DNA of 64,000 bases from Planctomycetia bacterium (GCA_005778045.1 SXKQ01000153.1:1-64000), one strand, 5' to 3'; counted from the first letter of the stretch, positions 25,020-34,042 are shown. The notes: generated from the sequence alone by a model not told the origin. Made by a program: numbers and translations.

Positions 25020-25980
25020 GTTCGAGCTCGAGCCGCGCGAGCAGCTCGCGCCAAGCCGCGACTTCACGTGCCCGCTCGAAGAGTGGGCGTCGGGTCGCTC
25101 CAGCGATCGTCAGGCCTGTCAAGAACCGAGGATCGAACTCGGCCTGCTCCAGCAGTCTCGCGAGCCCCGTGGCATCGCCGGGCTCGAACAGGCCAGGGTG
25201 GTCCGCTCCGAGCATGCCGAGCGCGCCATCGGTGCGCGTTGCGAGGATCGGAGTCGAGGCCATCAGGGCCTCGGCCAGCGCGCCCGGTCCGCCTTCGGAG
25301 CGCGAGGGCAATACCAGCAGGTGGGCGCTAGCGATCGCGCGCAGGGTCTCGAGGCGCGAGCACGGACCGAGCCAGCGCCAGCGGCCTCCCGACTCGCTCT
25401 CCCGGCGCGCCTCTGCTGCGAGCGCAGCGTCGAGTGAGTCGCCGAGGTGCTCGATCACGAGTCGTGAGTCCGCACGCACGAGTCGCCCAGCGCGGGCCGC
25501 GAGCAGCGGGTCCTTGACGGCGCGCAGGTGGCCGACGACTCGCACGACGAACGCCTCCGGCGCTCGTGGAAGCGCGGGTCACGACGGAGCGGACTGCAGG
25601 ATCACATGCGTTCGCGTTCGCAGCTGCGAGGGAACGCGCGCTGCAGAGGCAGGCTGCAGCGCGACAATCGCGTCGCACAGCGGAAGCACGTCCGTGGCTT
25701 CAGGCAAGCCGTCCAGGCGCTCGTTCAGGTCGGTTCCCGTGACGGCGCAGGCGATGCGCGTGCGCGGAGAGAGCCGATGACAGCGCACCACCGACGCGCC
25801 ACTCTTGCGGGCGTTGAGGGCCACCAGCAGGTCGACCTCGCGACCGCTCCACTCCCGAAGGACGCGCACCTCGCAGCCCAGCTCGCGGAGGACGCCCGCC
25901 CAGCGCAAGGCTGTCACGCGGTTCCCCGTGTTCACTCCCGGCGGCGCGGGGTGGACGATCTCGACGCGCCCGCTAGCCAC
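24997..25980 (-). pseudogene. TIGR04348-like GT4 glycosyltransferase interrupted by in-frame TGA
   Basis: From the GTG at 25980 the first 133 codons read like the N-terminal half of a family of putative glycosyltransferases (TIGR04348): 'HPAPPGVNTGNRVTALRWA', 'LVALNARKSGASVV', 'CAVTGTDLNERLD' and 'THVILQSAPS'. A TGA at 25579-25581 follows. The same frame then continues with the C-terminal GT4 half: 'PEAFVVRVVGHLRAVKDPL', 'RWRWLGPCSR', 'LLVLPSRSEGGPGALAEAL' and 'LFEPGDATGLARLL', to a TGA at 24997. There is no frameshift and total length (about 327) is normal. One base change separates it from an intact gene, so it is a recent pseudogene, a sequencing error or, less likely, read-through. The start overlaps the moaA stop by 8 bp, so it was translated together with moaA. 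Confidence 0.75.
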
Positions 25981-26998
25981 CGCGCGTGTGCATCTCGAGG
26001 TGGGGGTCGCGACGCAGGGCGTCGAGTCCGACCAGGGGGCCGCGCGCGAGCTCCTCGAGGCGCTGCTCGGCGCCGCGATCGGCGCGAGCATTCCACGTCG
26101 AGCGCAGGCGGGCGGCGATCGACGCGTCCGTCGCTCCGGCGCGCAGGAGCTCGCGCAGGTCGAGCCCGAGGCGCGCGTAGAGGCACAGGTACCACATCCC
26201 GTCGGCGGTGAGGCGCGCGCGGTCGCAGCGCGAGCAGAAGGGCGCGGTGGTCGAGGCGATGATGCCGAAGAGCGTGCCATCGCGCAGGCGGAAGCGCTCG
26301 GCGGGTGCGCTCGAATGCTCGGCGAGCGGCTCGATCTCGCCGTGGCGCGCAGCGATGGTCGCGAGGATCTCGGCACGCGAGACGACGGCCGTGGGGGACC
26401 AGCGCGTCGCGCCACCGACGTCCATGTACTCGATGAAGCGCAGCTCGAGGCCGCGCTCGCTGGCGAAGTCGAGCAGCCCGAGCAGCTCGCCCTCGTTGGT
26501 CCCGCGCATCACGACCATGTCGAGCTTCACGCGGCCCGGCCAGCGTCCCGCGGCTGCGTCGATGCCGGCGAGCACCTTCGCGAGACCTTGGCGACGCGTC
26601 AGGGCCTCGAACACATCCTCGCGCAGCGTGTCGAGGCTGACCGTGATGCGGTGCAGGCCCGCGTCGGCGAGCGCGTCGGCCTGCTCCGCGAGCAACAGGC
26701 CGTTGGTGGTGAGCGCGATGTCCTCGAGCGCGGGGATCCCGGCGAGCTGGCGCACGAGCTCGTGCAGGTCGTGGCGCAGGAGTGGCTCTCCGCCCGTGAG
26801 GCGCACCTTGCGCACGCCGAGCGTCGTGAACACGCGTACGAGCCGCGCGAGCTCCTCGAAGCGCAGCAGGTGCTCCTTCGGCAGCCAGCGGTACTCCTCC
26901 TCCGGCATGCAGTACGCGCAGCGCAGGTTGCAGCGGTCCGTGACCGAGATCCGCAGGTTCGCGAGCGGCCGGCCGAGCGTGTCGAGGGCGGGTTGCAC
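25973..26998 (-). CDS. moaA: GTP 3',8-cyclase MoaA (molybdenum cofactor synthesis)
   Basis: 341 residues from the GTG at 26998, which puts 'TLGRPLANLRISVTDRCN' at the position normal for MoaA. An ATG at 27067 would add a Pro/Arg-rich tail of 23 residues. The radical SAM cluster is 'CNLRCAYC'; 'VRLTGGEPLLR' and 'TTNGLLL' follow. The second iron-sulfur cluster is in the C-terminal part ('FCSRCDRARLTADG ... YLCLY'), and the protein ends with the functional Gly-Gly tail ('HTRGG'). It converts GTP to 3',8-cyclo-dihydro-GTP, the first step of molybdopterin synthesis. No other molybdopterin genes are in the window. It overlaps the interrupted glycosyltransferase and diverges from the sialate esterase gene. 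Confidence 0.93.
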   Translation of the reverse strand: MQPALDTLGRPLANLRISVTDRCNLRCAYCMPEEEYRWLPKEHLLRFEELARLVRVFTTLGVRKVRLTGGEPLLRHDLHELVRQLAGIPALEDIALTTNGLLLAEQADALADAGLHRITVSLDTLREDVFEALTRRQGLAKVLAGIDAAAGRWPGRVKLDMVVMRGTNEGELLGLLDFASERGLELRFIEYMDVGGATRWSPTAVVSRAEILATIAARHGEIEPLAEHSSAPAERFRLRDGTLFGIIASTTAPFCSRCDRARLTADGMWYLCLYARLGLDLRELLRAGATDASIAARLRSTWNARADRGAEQRLEELARGPLVGLDALRRDPHLEMHTRGG

Positions 26999-27124
26999 GG
27001 GCGCAACAGTATGGCGAGCGGGTTGCCGCGCCGGTGGTGCGAGGGCGGGATTCGGATCCGATCGCATGCGCGGGCCTCGCTAGACTCGGCCGCGACGCCC
27101 CCTTTCCACGGAGTCCCACGCCCC

Positions 27125-30100
27125 ATGCAGATCCGCGTTGCACTTCTCGCGCTCCTTGCGCTGTCCGCTCCCGCCGCCGCCCAGATCCGAGTCCCGGCCG
27201 TGCTCGACGATGGCATGGTGCTGCAGCGCGGCGAGGCCACGACGCTCTTCGGGCGCGCGCAGCCCGGCGCGACGATCTCGATCGAGCCCTCGTGGATCAA
27301 GGGCACATTTGCCGCCACGGCCGATGTCAGTGGCGAGTGGCGCGTGCAGGTGCCGGCGCAGGAAGCTGGCGGCCCCCATACGCTGCGCCTCGTCGGCGAC
27401 GGCGAGCGCGTCGTGCAGGACGTGTGGATCGGCGAGGTCTGGCTGTGCTCGGGCCAGTCGAACATGGAGTGGCAGGTGAAGGCTTTCCCGAACGCGCTGC
27501 CCGGGTATCCCGGCGCCGCGGACGAGGTCGCAGCCGCGGACTTGCCGCAGGTGCGCGTGTTCGACGTGACGAACCGCGTGTCGAACCACGAGCGCCGCGA
27601 CGTGCAGGGCAAATGGGTCACGAGCTCGCCTGCGACCGCGGGCGAGTTCAGCGCGACGGCGTTCTACTTCGCTCGCATGCTGCACAAGGAACTTGGCGTG
27701 CCGGTGGGCGTCGTCACCGCGGACTGGGGTGGCACGCCCGTGGAGTCGTGGGTGAGCGCGCAGGGGCTGGCGGAGTTCCCGGAGTTCTCCGGGGCGCTCG
27801 AGTCGCTCGCGGCGTCGGTCGATCCGAACCTGCGCTGGGAGCGCCAGCGCGCGAGCGGCAGCGGCTGGTGGGACAGCGCCGACGCGCGCGGACCGCGGCG
27901 TGTCGCGGCGGGCTGGAACACCACTGGCTTCGACGACGGCACTTGGAAGACCTTCGAGCTGCCGGCGACGTTCTCGGGCGAGCTCGGCAGCTTCGACGGA
28001 TTCGCGTACTTCCGCAGGGAAGTCGAGCTTCCCGCGAGCTGGGAAGGCAAGGGCGCGACGCTCGAGCTCGGGCCGATCGACGACCGCGATGACGCTTGGT
28101 TCGACGGCACCCACGTCGGCAAGGAGCACGAGGACGGCCGTTGGGGCACGCCGCGCCGCTACAAGCTGGCGCCGGAGCTCGTGAAGGCCGGGCGTCGTGC
28201 GGTCGCCGTGCGCGTGCTCGACACCGCTGGCACTGGCGGCATCAACGGCAAGCCGGAGCAGCTGCGCATCACGAGCGACGACGCCGCGCTGGGCTCGCTC
28301 CCGCTCGCGGGTACGTGGCGCTACCACATGGGCGCGCGCATGAGCGAGATGCCGCCGATCGGGCAGGGCGCCGGCCCGCAGTTCGGCGCGGGCACCGCGA
28401 GTGCGCTGTGGAACGGCATGATCGCGCCGCTGCGCTCGCTGTCGTTCAAGGGCGTGCTCTGGTACCAGGGCGAATCCAACGTCAGCCGCGCGAAGCAGTA
28501 CGAGACGCTCTTTCCCGCGATGATCGCCGACTGGCGTGCGCAGTTCCGCAACGGCGAGTTCCCGTTCCTGTTCGTGCAGATCGCGCCGTTCCAGTACGGC
28601 AACGCGACGGCGAGCGAGTCCGCCGAGCTGCGCGACGCGCAGCGCAAGACGCTCGCGCTCTCGCCCAACACGGGCATGGCCATCACGATGGACCTCGGCG
28701 ACGCAGGCGACATCCACCCGGCGCGCAAGCAGGACGTCGGCCGCCGTCTCGCGCTGCTCGCGCTCGCGAAGGCCTATGAACGCACTGTCGTCTCGAGCTC
28801 GGGGCCGCTCTATCGCTCGATGAAAGTCGAGGGCAGCGTGGCGCGGCTCCAGTTCGAGCATGACGACGGCGGGCTCGTGTACACGCCGACGCAGCCGAGC
28901 GGCTGGCTGCTCGCAGGTGAGAACAAGGAGTTCTTCGGGGTGACCCCGAAGGTCGAGGGTGGCAGCGTGGTGCTCTCTCACCCCAAGGTCACCAAGCCGG
29001 CGGCGGTGCGCTACGCATGGAGCAACGTCGGCGTCTCGAACCTCGTGAACGGCGCGGGACTGCCGGCCTCGAGCTTCCGCACGGACGACTGGTCGGGTCC
29101 CACGATCGTCGGGGACTCCGGCAAGACGCCGCACCTGACGGACGAGGCGGGTTTCGTCGCGTTGTTCAACGGCCGTGATCTCTCCGGCTGGCGCAACGTC
29201 AATTGCTCGCCGTCCACGTGGACGGTGAACGACGGCGTGATCGACTGCTCGGGCTTCCCGACGGGCATCCTGTGCTCGGACCGGCAGTACGAGAACTTCG
29301 TGTTCGAGATGGAGTGGCGCCACCTCGCCGAGCAGGGCAACGCGGGCCTGTTCCTGTGGAGTGATCCGCTGACCGCGCGTGGCCAGCCCTTCTCGCGCTC
29401 GATCGAGGTGCAGGTGATGACCGGCATGGAAGGTCCCGGCTACACGAGTCAGGGCGACGTGTTCCCGATCCACGGCGCCACGATGAAGCCCGTGAACGGC
29501 CGCGGCGGCTCGCGGGCATTTCCCACGGAGTCGCGCATGAATCCCGGCGGCCAGTGGAATCACTACCGCGTCACGTGCATCGACGGGAAGCTCGAGCTCG
29601 CCGTCAACGGCAAGGTCGTGACGACCGGCACCGACTGCAAGCCGCGCCGCGGCTACATCTGCCTCGAGTCCGAGGGCGCGCCCGCGCAGTTCCGCAACCT
29701 GCGCGTCAAGGAGCTTCCGGCGGCGAGCCCCGACATCGCGGCCACGCCCGGCATGACCTGCGACACGCACGCGGGCTTCCGCTCGCTCTACAATGGCCGC
29801 GACTTCGCGGGCTGGAAGTTTGGGCCCGAGCACGAGGGGCACTGGAAGGCGGACGACTGGACGATCTCCTTCGACGGGCAGGGCACGCACCTGTGGACCG
29901 AAGAGGAGTTCGGCGACTTCGAGCTCATCTGCGACTGGCGCTGGAGCGGCCCCGCGCACGACGCGGACTTGCCGGTGATCCTGCCGAGCGGCGACTACGT
30001 GCAGGAGAACGGCCAGCAGAAGAAGCAGCGCGTGCAGGAGTGCGGCGACAGCGGCATCTACCTGCGCGGCAACGACAAGAGCCAGGTCAACATCTGGTGC

Positions 30101-30385
30101 TGGCCGATCGGCTCGGGCGAAGTCTACGGCTACCGCACGGACGGCAAGATGAGCGCCGCCGTGCGCGCCGGCGTGACGCCGAAGGAGAACGCGGACGCGC
30201 CGCTCGGCGAGTGGAACCGCTTCTTCATCACCATGAAGGGCTCGCGGCTGACCGTCGTGCTCAACGGGAAGACCGTGATCGAGAACGCGGAGCTGCCGGG
30301 CGTGCCCGCGCGCGGCGCGCTCGCGCTGCAGCAGCACGGCTCGCCGCTCCAGTTCGCGAACCTCTACGTGCGATCGCTCGACTGA
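27125..30385 (+). CDS. Sialate O-acetylesterase fused to two DUF1080 domains
   Basis: 1086 residues; the ATG at 27125 opens a signal peptide ('MQIRVALLALLALSAPAAAQ'). Residues about 20-650 are a sialate O-acetylesterase (SASA) with the nucleophile Ser in 'LCSGQSNMEWQV', 'VTADWGGTPVESW', 'VLWYQGESNVSRA' and 'DIHPARKQDVGRR' (catalytic His), with a jelly-roll insert (about 280-400). Two DUF1080 (3-keto-disaccharide hydrolase/concanavalin-like) domains follow at about 675-865 ('FVALFNGRDLSGWRNV') and 882-1086 ('FRSLYNGRDFAGWKFG'). They are diverged tandem copies, each closing with an 'F.NL.V..L' strand. The protein probably removes acetyl groups from sugars and binds or processes disaccharide units outside the cytoplasm. 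Confidence 0.9.
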   Translation: MQIRVALLALLALSAPAAAQIRVPAVLDDGMVLQRGEATTLFGRAQPGATISIEPSWIKGTFAATADVSGEWRVQVPAQEAGGPHTLRLVGDGERVVQDVWIGEVWLCSGQSNMEWQVKAFPNALPGYPGAADEVAAADLPQVRVFDVTNRVSNHERRDVQGKWVTSSPATAGEFSATAFYFARMLHKELGVPVGVVTADWGGTPVESWVSAQGLAEFPEFSGALESLAASVDPNLRWERQRASGSGWWDSADARGPRRVAAGWNTTGFDDGTWKTFELPATFSGELGSFDGFAYFRREVELPASWEGKGATLELGPIDDRDDAWFDGTHVGKEHEDGRWGTPRRYKLAPELVKAGRRAVAVRVLDTAGTGGINGKPEQLRITSDDAALGSLPLAGTWRYHMGARMSEMPPIGQGAGPQFGAGTASALWNGMIAPLRSLSFKGVLWYQGESNVSRAKQYETLFPAMIADWRAQFRNGEFPFLFVQIAPFQYGNATASESAELRDAQRKTLALSPNTGMAITMDLGDAGDIHPARKQDVGRRLALLALAKAYERTVVSSSGPLYRSMKVEGSVARLQFEHDDGGLVYTPTQPSGWLLAGENKEFFGVTPKVEGGSVVLSHPKVTKPAAVRYAWSNVGVSNLVNGAGLPASSFRTDDWSGPTIVGDSGKTPHLTDEAGFVALFNGRDLSGWRNVNCSPSTWTVNDGVIDCSGFPTGILCSDRQYENFVFEMEWRHLAEQGNAGLFLWSDPLTARGQPFSRSIEVQVMTGMEGPGYTSQGDVFPIHGATMKPVNGRGGSRAFPTESRMNPGGQWNHYRVTCIDGKLELAVNGKVVTTGTDCKPRRGYICLESEGAPAQFRNLRVKELPAASPDIAATPGMTCDTHAGFRSLYNGRDFAGWKFGPEHEGHWKADDWTISFDGQGTHLWTEEEFGDFELICDWRWSGPAHDADLPVILPSGDYVQENGQQKKQRVQECGDSGIYLRGNDKSQVNIWCWPIGSGEVYGYRTDGKMSAAVRAGVTPKENADAPLGEWNRFFITMKGSRLTVVLNGKTVIENAELPGVPARGALALQQHGSPLQFANLYVRSLD

Positions 30386-30411
30386 GGCGCCGAGAGCGTC
30401 GCGACACGCAG

Positions 30412-30442
30412 GCGGGGCCGCGCGAGCGGCCTCGCTTCATTT
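30412..30442. terminator. Bidirectional terminator between convergent genes
   Basis: GCGGGGCCGC (30412-30421), loop GCGA, GCGGCCTCGC (30426-30435) form a 10 bp stem with one G-T pair, followed by TTCATTT. It sits between the converging sialate esterase and C26 amidase stops; the end of the T tract overlaps the amidase stop codon. Confidence 0.6.
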
Positions 30443-31132
30443 GCGGCGTGCCGCGGCAGCGGCGACCAGCGCGCGGAAGAGCGCGCGCGAGTCGGGCGTC
30501 TCGGGACTGCGCTCCGGGTGCCACTGCACGCCGAAGAAAAAGCGCGCGTCGGTGCTCTCGATCGCCTCGATCACGCCATCGGCGGCGCGTCCGACCGGTC
30601 GGAAGGGTTGGGGCACGGACTGAACGGCCTGATGGTGGTGGGAGACCACATGGGGCAGCGTCGTGCCGAGCATTCCTGCGAGCCGCGAATCCGGGAGGAG
30701 CTCTGCGGCGTGCGGCGCGCGATGGTCGAGCAGCTCGGAGATGCCCGCGTCCGGTAGGTGCTGGTGCAGGTTCGCTCCCGCCGCGTAGCACAGGACCTGC
30801 ATGCCGAGGCAGATGCCGAGTGTCGGAACGTCGCGCTCGAGCAGGCAGCGCGCGAGCGCCACCTCCGCCGACTGGCGGCGCGCATCCATGGGAAACGCCT
30901 CCGCATGCAGCGCGACGCCGCGCTCGCGCGGGTCGACATCGTCGCCTCCGGAGAGGATCACTCCGTCGACGCGCTCGAGCACCGCTCCAAGTTCGTCCGA
31001 GCCCAGGAACGGCAAGACCACAGGAACTCCGCCCGCGTCGCGAACGGCCTCGATGTAGGCCAGCTTCAGCCGCGCGACCTCGACCTCGCCGGTCTTGAGG
31101 TCGCCGCTGATCGCGATGATCGGCGCGCCCAT
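30437..31132 (-). CDS. C26 class glutamine-amidotransferase-like hydrolase (PuuD-like)
   Basis: 231 residues. It is a gamma-glutamyl hydrolase of the C26 type: 'PIIAISGD', 'VDGVILSGGDDVDP', the nucleophile Cys in 'TLGICLGMQVLCYA', 'VSHHHQAV' and the catalytic His/Glu in 'FFFGVQWHPERSP'. E. coli PuuD hydrolyses gamma-glutamyl-GABA; other members act on gamma-glutamyl compounds. Here it is the last gene after a Na+ symporter and a tiny membrane protein (10 bp gap), suggesting that the three handle an imported gamma-glutamyl amine or amino acid. The exact substrate is unknown. Confidence 0.88.
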   Translation of the reverse strand: MGAPIIAISGDLKTGEVEVARLKLAYIEAVRDAGGVPVVLPFLGSDELGAVLERVDGVILSGGDDVDPRERGVALHAEAFPMDARRQSAEVALARCLLERDVPTLGICLGMQVLCYAAGANLHQHLPDAGISELLDHRAPHAAELLPDSRLAGMLGTTLPHVVSHHHQAVQSVPQPFRPVGRAADGVIEAIESTDARFFFGVQWHPERSPETPDSRALFRALVAAAAARRK

Positions 31133-31142
31133 GGCACGCGCG

Positions 31143-31322
31143 TCACTGCGCGGGCGGCGCGGTGAGGACCTTGTAGAAGCACCAGCCCGTGAGGATCGTC
31201 ACCGAGCCCACGGACACGAGCAGGAAGGTCCAGCCGAGCGGCTGCATGGGCTGGATCTTCGGAGCTTCCTTGGCGACTTCGGCGGCCACTTCCTGAGCGA
31301 CGAGGAGGAGGGGAATGTTCAT
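31143..31322 (-). CDS. 59-residue single-span protein, MetS-like small subunit of the NSS symporter
   Basis: Translation of this short frame gives 59 residues: 'MNIPLLLVAQEVAAEVAKEA', then PKIQPMQPLGW and one transmembrane helix 'TFLLVSVGSVTILTGWCFYK', then VLTAPPAQ. It lies 18 bp downstream of the NSS symporter gene and 10 bp upstream of the amidase gene on the same strand. Corynebacterium MetS is a small partner of the NSS transporter MetP, with the same size, one helix and the same gene order. It is therefore probably an accessory subunit of the symporter. Confidence 0.8.
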   Translation of the reverse strand: MNIPLLLVAQEVAAEVAKEAPKIQPMQPLGWTFLLVSVGSVTILTGWCFYKVLTAPPAQ

Positions 31323-31340
31323 GGGGTCAGTCTCCTTCGA

Positions 31341-32936
31341 TCAGTCCTGGGCGGGCAGCTGGCCATCGACGTCGCGACCCTGGGCGCGCCAGCGCTTCTC
31401 GCCGATCGCGGTCATCACGACGAGGAACAGGATCACGAGCAGGATGAAGAACACCGCGTTGCGCGCGGTCGGATTCGCTCCGAGGTTCGCGATCCACTTG
31501 GGCAGCACGTCGCGCACGAAGTTGAACAGCATCCACAGGAGGAACGCCGGCGAGACGTACTTGATGATGAACTGGAAGACCTTGGGGATGCGCATCTGGG
31601 CACCGTGGTGCGCCTCCTCGATGCCGCGGTCGATGCCGAACACCCAGCCGAAGATCAGGCACTGCACGAGCGCGAGCACGACGATGAAGAACGTGCCGAC
31701 CCAGTCGTCGATGGTACCGAGGACGGTCAGGTCCTTGCTGAACCACATCACGTAGGCGTTGCCGACCAGGCTGATGCCGACGACGAGCGCGACGGCCGCC
31801 CTGCGCTTCATGCCGGTCGCTTCCTCGATGAAGGCCAGCGTCGGCTGGAGCATCGAGAGCGAGCTCGTGATCGCCGCGAGGAACAGCATGAAGAACCAGA
31901 TGGCGCCGATGGCGTTGCCGAGCGGCATGTGCGCGAACACCACGGGCAGCGTCTGGAAGCCGAGGCCGAAGGTGCCGCCGGGGAGCGTGGTCAGGCTCAG
32001 GCCGAGGAACACGAACGCGGCCGTCAGCGTGATCAGGCCGCCCATGGCGACTTCGAAGTACTCATTGGTGGCCGAGGCGGTGAGGCCCGAGAGCACCACG
32101 TCGTCCTTCTTCCGCATGTAGGACGAGTAGTTGATGATCACGCCGAAGCCGACCGAGAGGCTGAAGAAGATCTGGCCCGCGGCCGCCATCCACGCGCCCG
32201 GGTCGCCGAGCTTGTCCCACTGCGGGTTCCACATGTAGGCGAGGCCGTTGACCACGTTCTGGTCGGGGTTCGTCGCATCGGCGGGCAGCGTCAGCACGCG
32301 CACGAGCACGATCAGCGCGAACACGGCCATGGCCGGCATGGCCCACTTGCAGAAGGTCTCGATGCCGCCGGAGAGGCCGCGGAACAGCAGCCACACATTG
32401 GCGATCACGGTCAGCACGAACGCGACGAGCAGGGTGCTCATCAGGCCGCCCGAGAGGTCGAACACGGAGCCGTCGCCCTTCGACCCGGTGTAGGTCGCGA
32501 AGTGAGCCGACGAGCTCGCGATCTGATCGGAGATCGGCCGGCCGTCCGCGATGCCGATGCCACCGGTGAAGTACTTCATCGCGTAGCCGAGGCACCAGCT
32601 CTCGATCAGCACGTAGTAGAAGTAGACGCCGAGAGGGATGAGCACGCCCAGCACGCCGACGTAGCGCGCGAGCTTGCCCTTGCCCATCACGCCGAGGATC
32701 GCGGGCGCGGAGTGGAAGCCCTTGCGGCCGCCGTAGCGGCCCATGGCCCACTCGGCCCAGCCCAGCGGGATGCCGAGCAGGAGCAGCGCCGTGAAGTAGG
32801 GGATCATGAAGGCGCCGCCGCCGTTGGCGGCCGCCTGTCCGGGAAAGCGCAGGAAGTTGCCGAGGCCGACGGCGGAGCCGGCGACGGCGAGGATCACGCC
32901 GAGGCGGCTGCCCCATTGCTGCTTTTGTTCCGTCAT
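31341..32936 (-). CDS. Sodium-dependent transporter, NSS/SNF family
   Basis: 531 residues with about 11-12 membrane segments. The N terminus 'WGSRLGVILAVAGSAVGLGN' and 'FLRFPGQAAANGGGAFMIPY' is the hallmark first helix of the neurotransmitter:sodium symporter family, containing Na+ and substrate ligands. 'GIPLGWAEWAMGRYGGRKG' follows. The ATG at 32936 fits the family start. Members import amino acids or related compounds with Na+. A large insertion around residues 130-150 ('ASSAHFATYTGSKGDGSVF') faces outward. The operon continues with the MetS-like small protein and the C26 hydrolase, suggesting an amino acid or gamma-glutamyl compound as substrate. Confidence 0.93.
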   Translation of the reverse strand: MTEQKQQWGSRLGVILAVAGSAVGLGNFLRFPGQAAANGGGAFMIPYFTALLLLGIPLGWAEWAMGRYGGRKGFHSAPAILGVMGKGKLARYVGVLGVLIPLGVYFYYVLIESWCLGYAMKYFTGGIGIADGRPISDQIASSSAHFATYTGSKGDGSVFDLSGGLMSTLLVAFVLTVIANVWLLFRGLSGGIETFCKWAMPAMAVFALIVLVRVLTLPADATNPDQNVVNGLAYMWNPQWDKLGDPGAWMAAAGQIFFSLSVGFGVIINYSSYMRKKDDVVLSGLTASATNEYFEVAMGGLITLTAAFVFLGLSLTTLPGGTFGLGFQTLPVVFAHMPLGNAIGAIWFFMLFLAAITSSLSMLQPTLAFIEEATGMKRRAAVALVVGISLVGNAYVMWFSKDLTVLGTIDDWVGTFFIVVLALVQCLIFGWVFGIDRGIEEAHHGAQMRIPKVFQFIIKYVSPAFLLWMLFNFVRDVLPKWIANLGANPTARNAVFFILLVILFLVVMTAIGEKRWRAQGRDVDGQLPAQD

Positions 32937-33082
32937 CGAAGGACCTTCGGGGATGCGGGTGGGACCGAGGGGGGTAGCGCACGGCCCGAGAGACAGGGGG
33001 GGGCCGCGCGAGGGAAGGGGAGCGTAGTGGCACTCGCTCGGGGTGGCAATCGCCGAACCCCGGTTGCCGCGAGACAAGCTCG

Positions 33083-34042
33083 TCAGGATCCCGTACGAGC
33101 CGCCGCCGCGCGCCGCAGGCGGTCGTTGATCGCGCGACCGAGGCCCGTTTCGGGCGCGGGTTCGGCCAGGATGCGCTGGGCGCCGCTCGCGTCGAGCTCC
33201 CGCAGGGCCGCAAACAGGTTGCGCGCGGCCTCGGCGAGGTCTCCTGAGCGCGAGAGCACGCGAGACGCGAACGCCGGGCGCGCGCGTTCGAAGGCGAGCA
33301 CCGCGACGCGCTCGTGCGCGTGCTGCGCGAGCAGCTCGTCCAGTTCTCCTAGCTCCAGCGGCGTGCGTGGCGCGTAGTGCGCGGCGAGCATGCCCGGCGC
33401 GGCCGGCAGGATGCGGCATTGCGCGGGCGAGACGCGGCCGACGAGCTCCTCGATTGCCTCGATCGGCGCTCCACCGGGCCGGTACAGCACACACTGGCCC
33501 GCTTCCCAGCCGAGGATCGTGCTCTCGACGCCGACCGAGCACGCACCGCCGTCGAGGATGTACGCGACGCCCGTCTCGAGCTGTTCCGCGACATGCGCCG
33601 CCGTCGTCGGGCTCGTGCGGCCGAACAGGTTCGCGCTCGGCGCCGCGAGCGGGAAATCGAGCGATTTGAGCAGCTTCGCCGCGAGCGGATGCGCCGGCTG
33701 GCGCAGCGCCACCGTGTCGAGACCACTCGTCACGACGTCGGGAATCCGCGCGCGCTTGCGCAGCACGAGCGTCAGTGGACCGGGCCAGAACGCGTCCATC
33801 AGCACAAGCGCTTCCGCAGGCGGTGGCTCGCACAGCCCGAGTGCCTGCTCGCGCGAGTGCACGTGCACGATCAACGGGTCGAAGGCCGGGCGCTCCTTGG
33901 CCTCGAAGATGCGCAGGCTGGCCGCGGCGTCGAGCGCGTTGGCCGCGAGCCCGTAGACGGTCTCGGTTGGAATGGCGACGAGTTCGCCCGCGCGCAGGTG
34001 CGCCGCCGCTCGCCCAAGGTCCGTTCCGATGGAAGCCTTCAC
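33083..34042 (-). CDS. Threonylcarbamoyl-AMP synthase, Sua5/TsaC family
   Basis: 319 residues from the GTG at 34042. The YrdC domain (about 10-195) has 'LRAGELVAIPTETVYGLAAN', 'IFEAKERPAFDPLIVHV', 'FWPGPLTLVL', 'VALRQPAHPLA' and 'LAAPSANLFGRTSPTTAAHV', followed by 'GVESTILGW'. The extra C-terminal region (about 205-319; 'APGMLAAHYAPRTPL') is the Sua5 domain. It makes threonylcarbamoyl-adenylate from threonine, bicarbonate and ATP for the t6A modification of ANN-decoding tRNAs. The start is 54 bp from a divergent gene. Confidence 0.94.
   Translation of the reverse strand: MKASIGTDLGRAAAHLRAGELVAIPTETVYGLAANALDAAASLRIFEAKERPAFDPLIVHVHSREQALGLCEPPPAEALVLMDAFWPGPLTLVLRKRARIPDVVTSGLDTVALRQPAHPLAAKLLKSLDFPLAAPSANLFGRTSPTTAAHVAEQLETGVAYILDGGACSVGVESTILGWEAGQCVLYRPGGAPIEAIEELVGRVSPAQCRILPAAPGMLAAHYAPRTPLELGELDELLAQHAHERVAVLAFERARPAFASRVLSRSGDLAEAARNLFAALRELDASGAQRILAEPAPETGLGRAINDRLRRAAAARTGS

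Noticed and set aside
25579..25581. TGA as a selenocysteine codon
   Set aside because: It lies in a variable linker of a glycosyltransferase, not at a redox site, and I see no strong hairpin immediately after it.
25805..27124. Frame joining upstream sequence to the sialate esterase
   Set aside because: It is antisense to moaA, and a signal peptide starts cleanly at the ATG at 27125.
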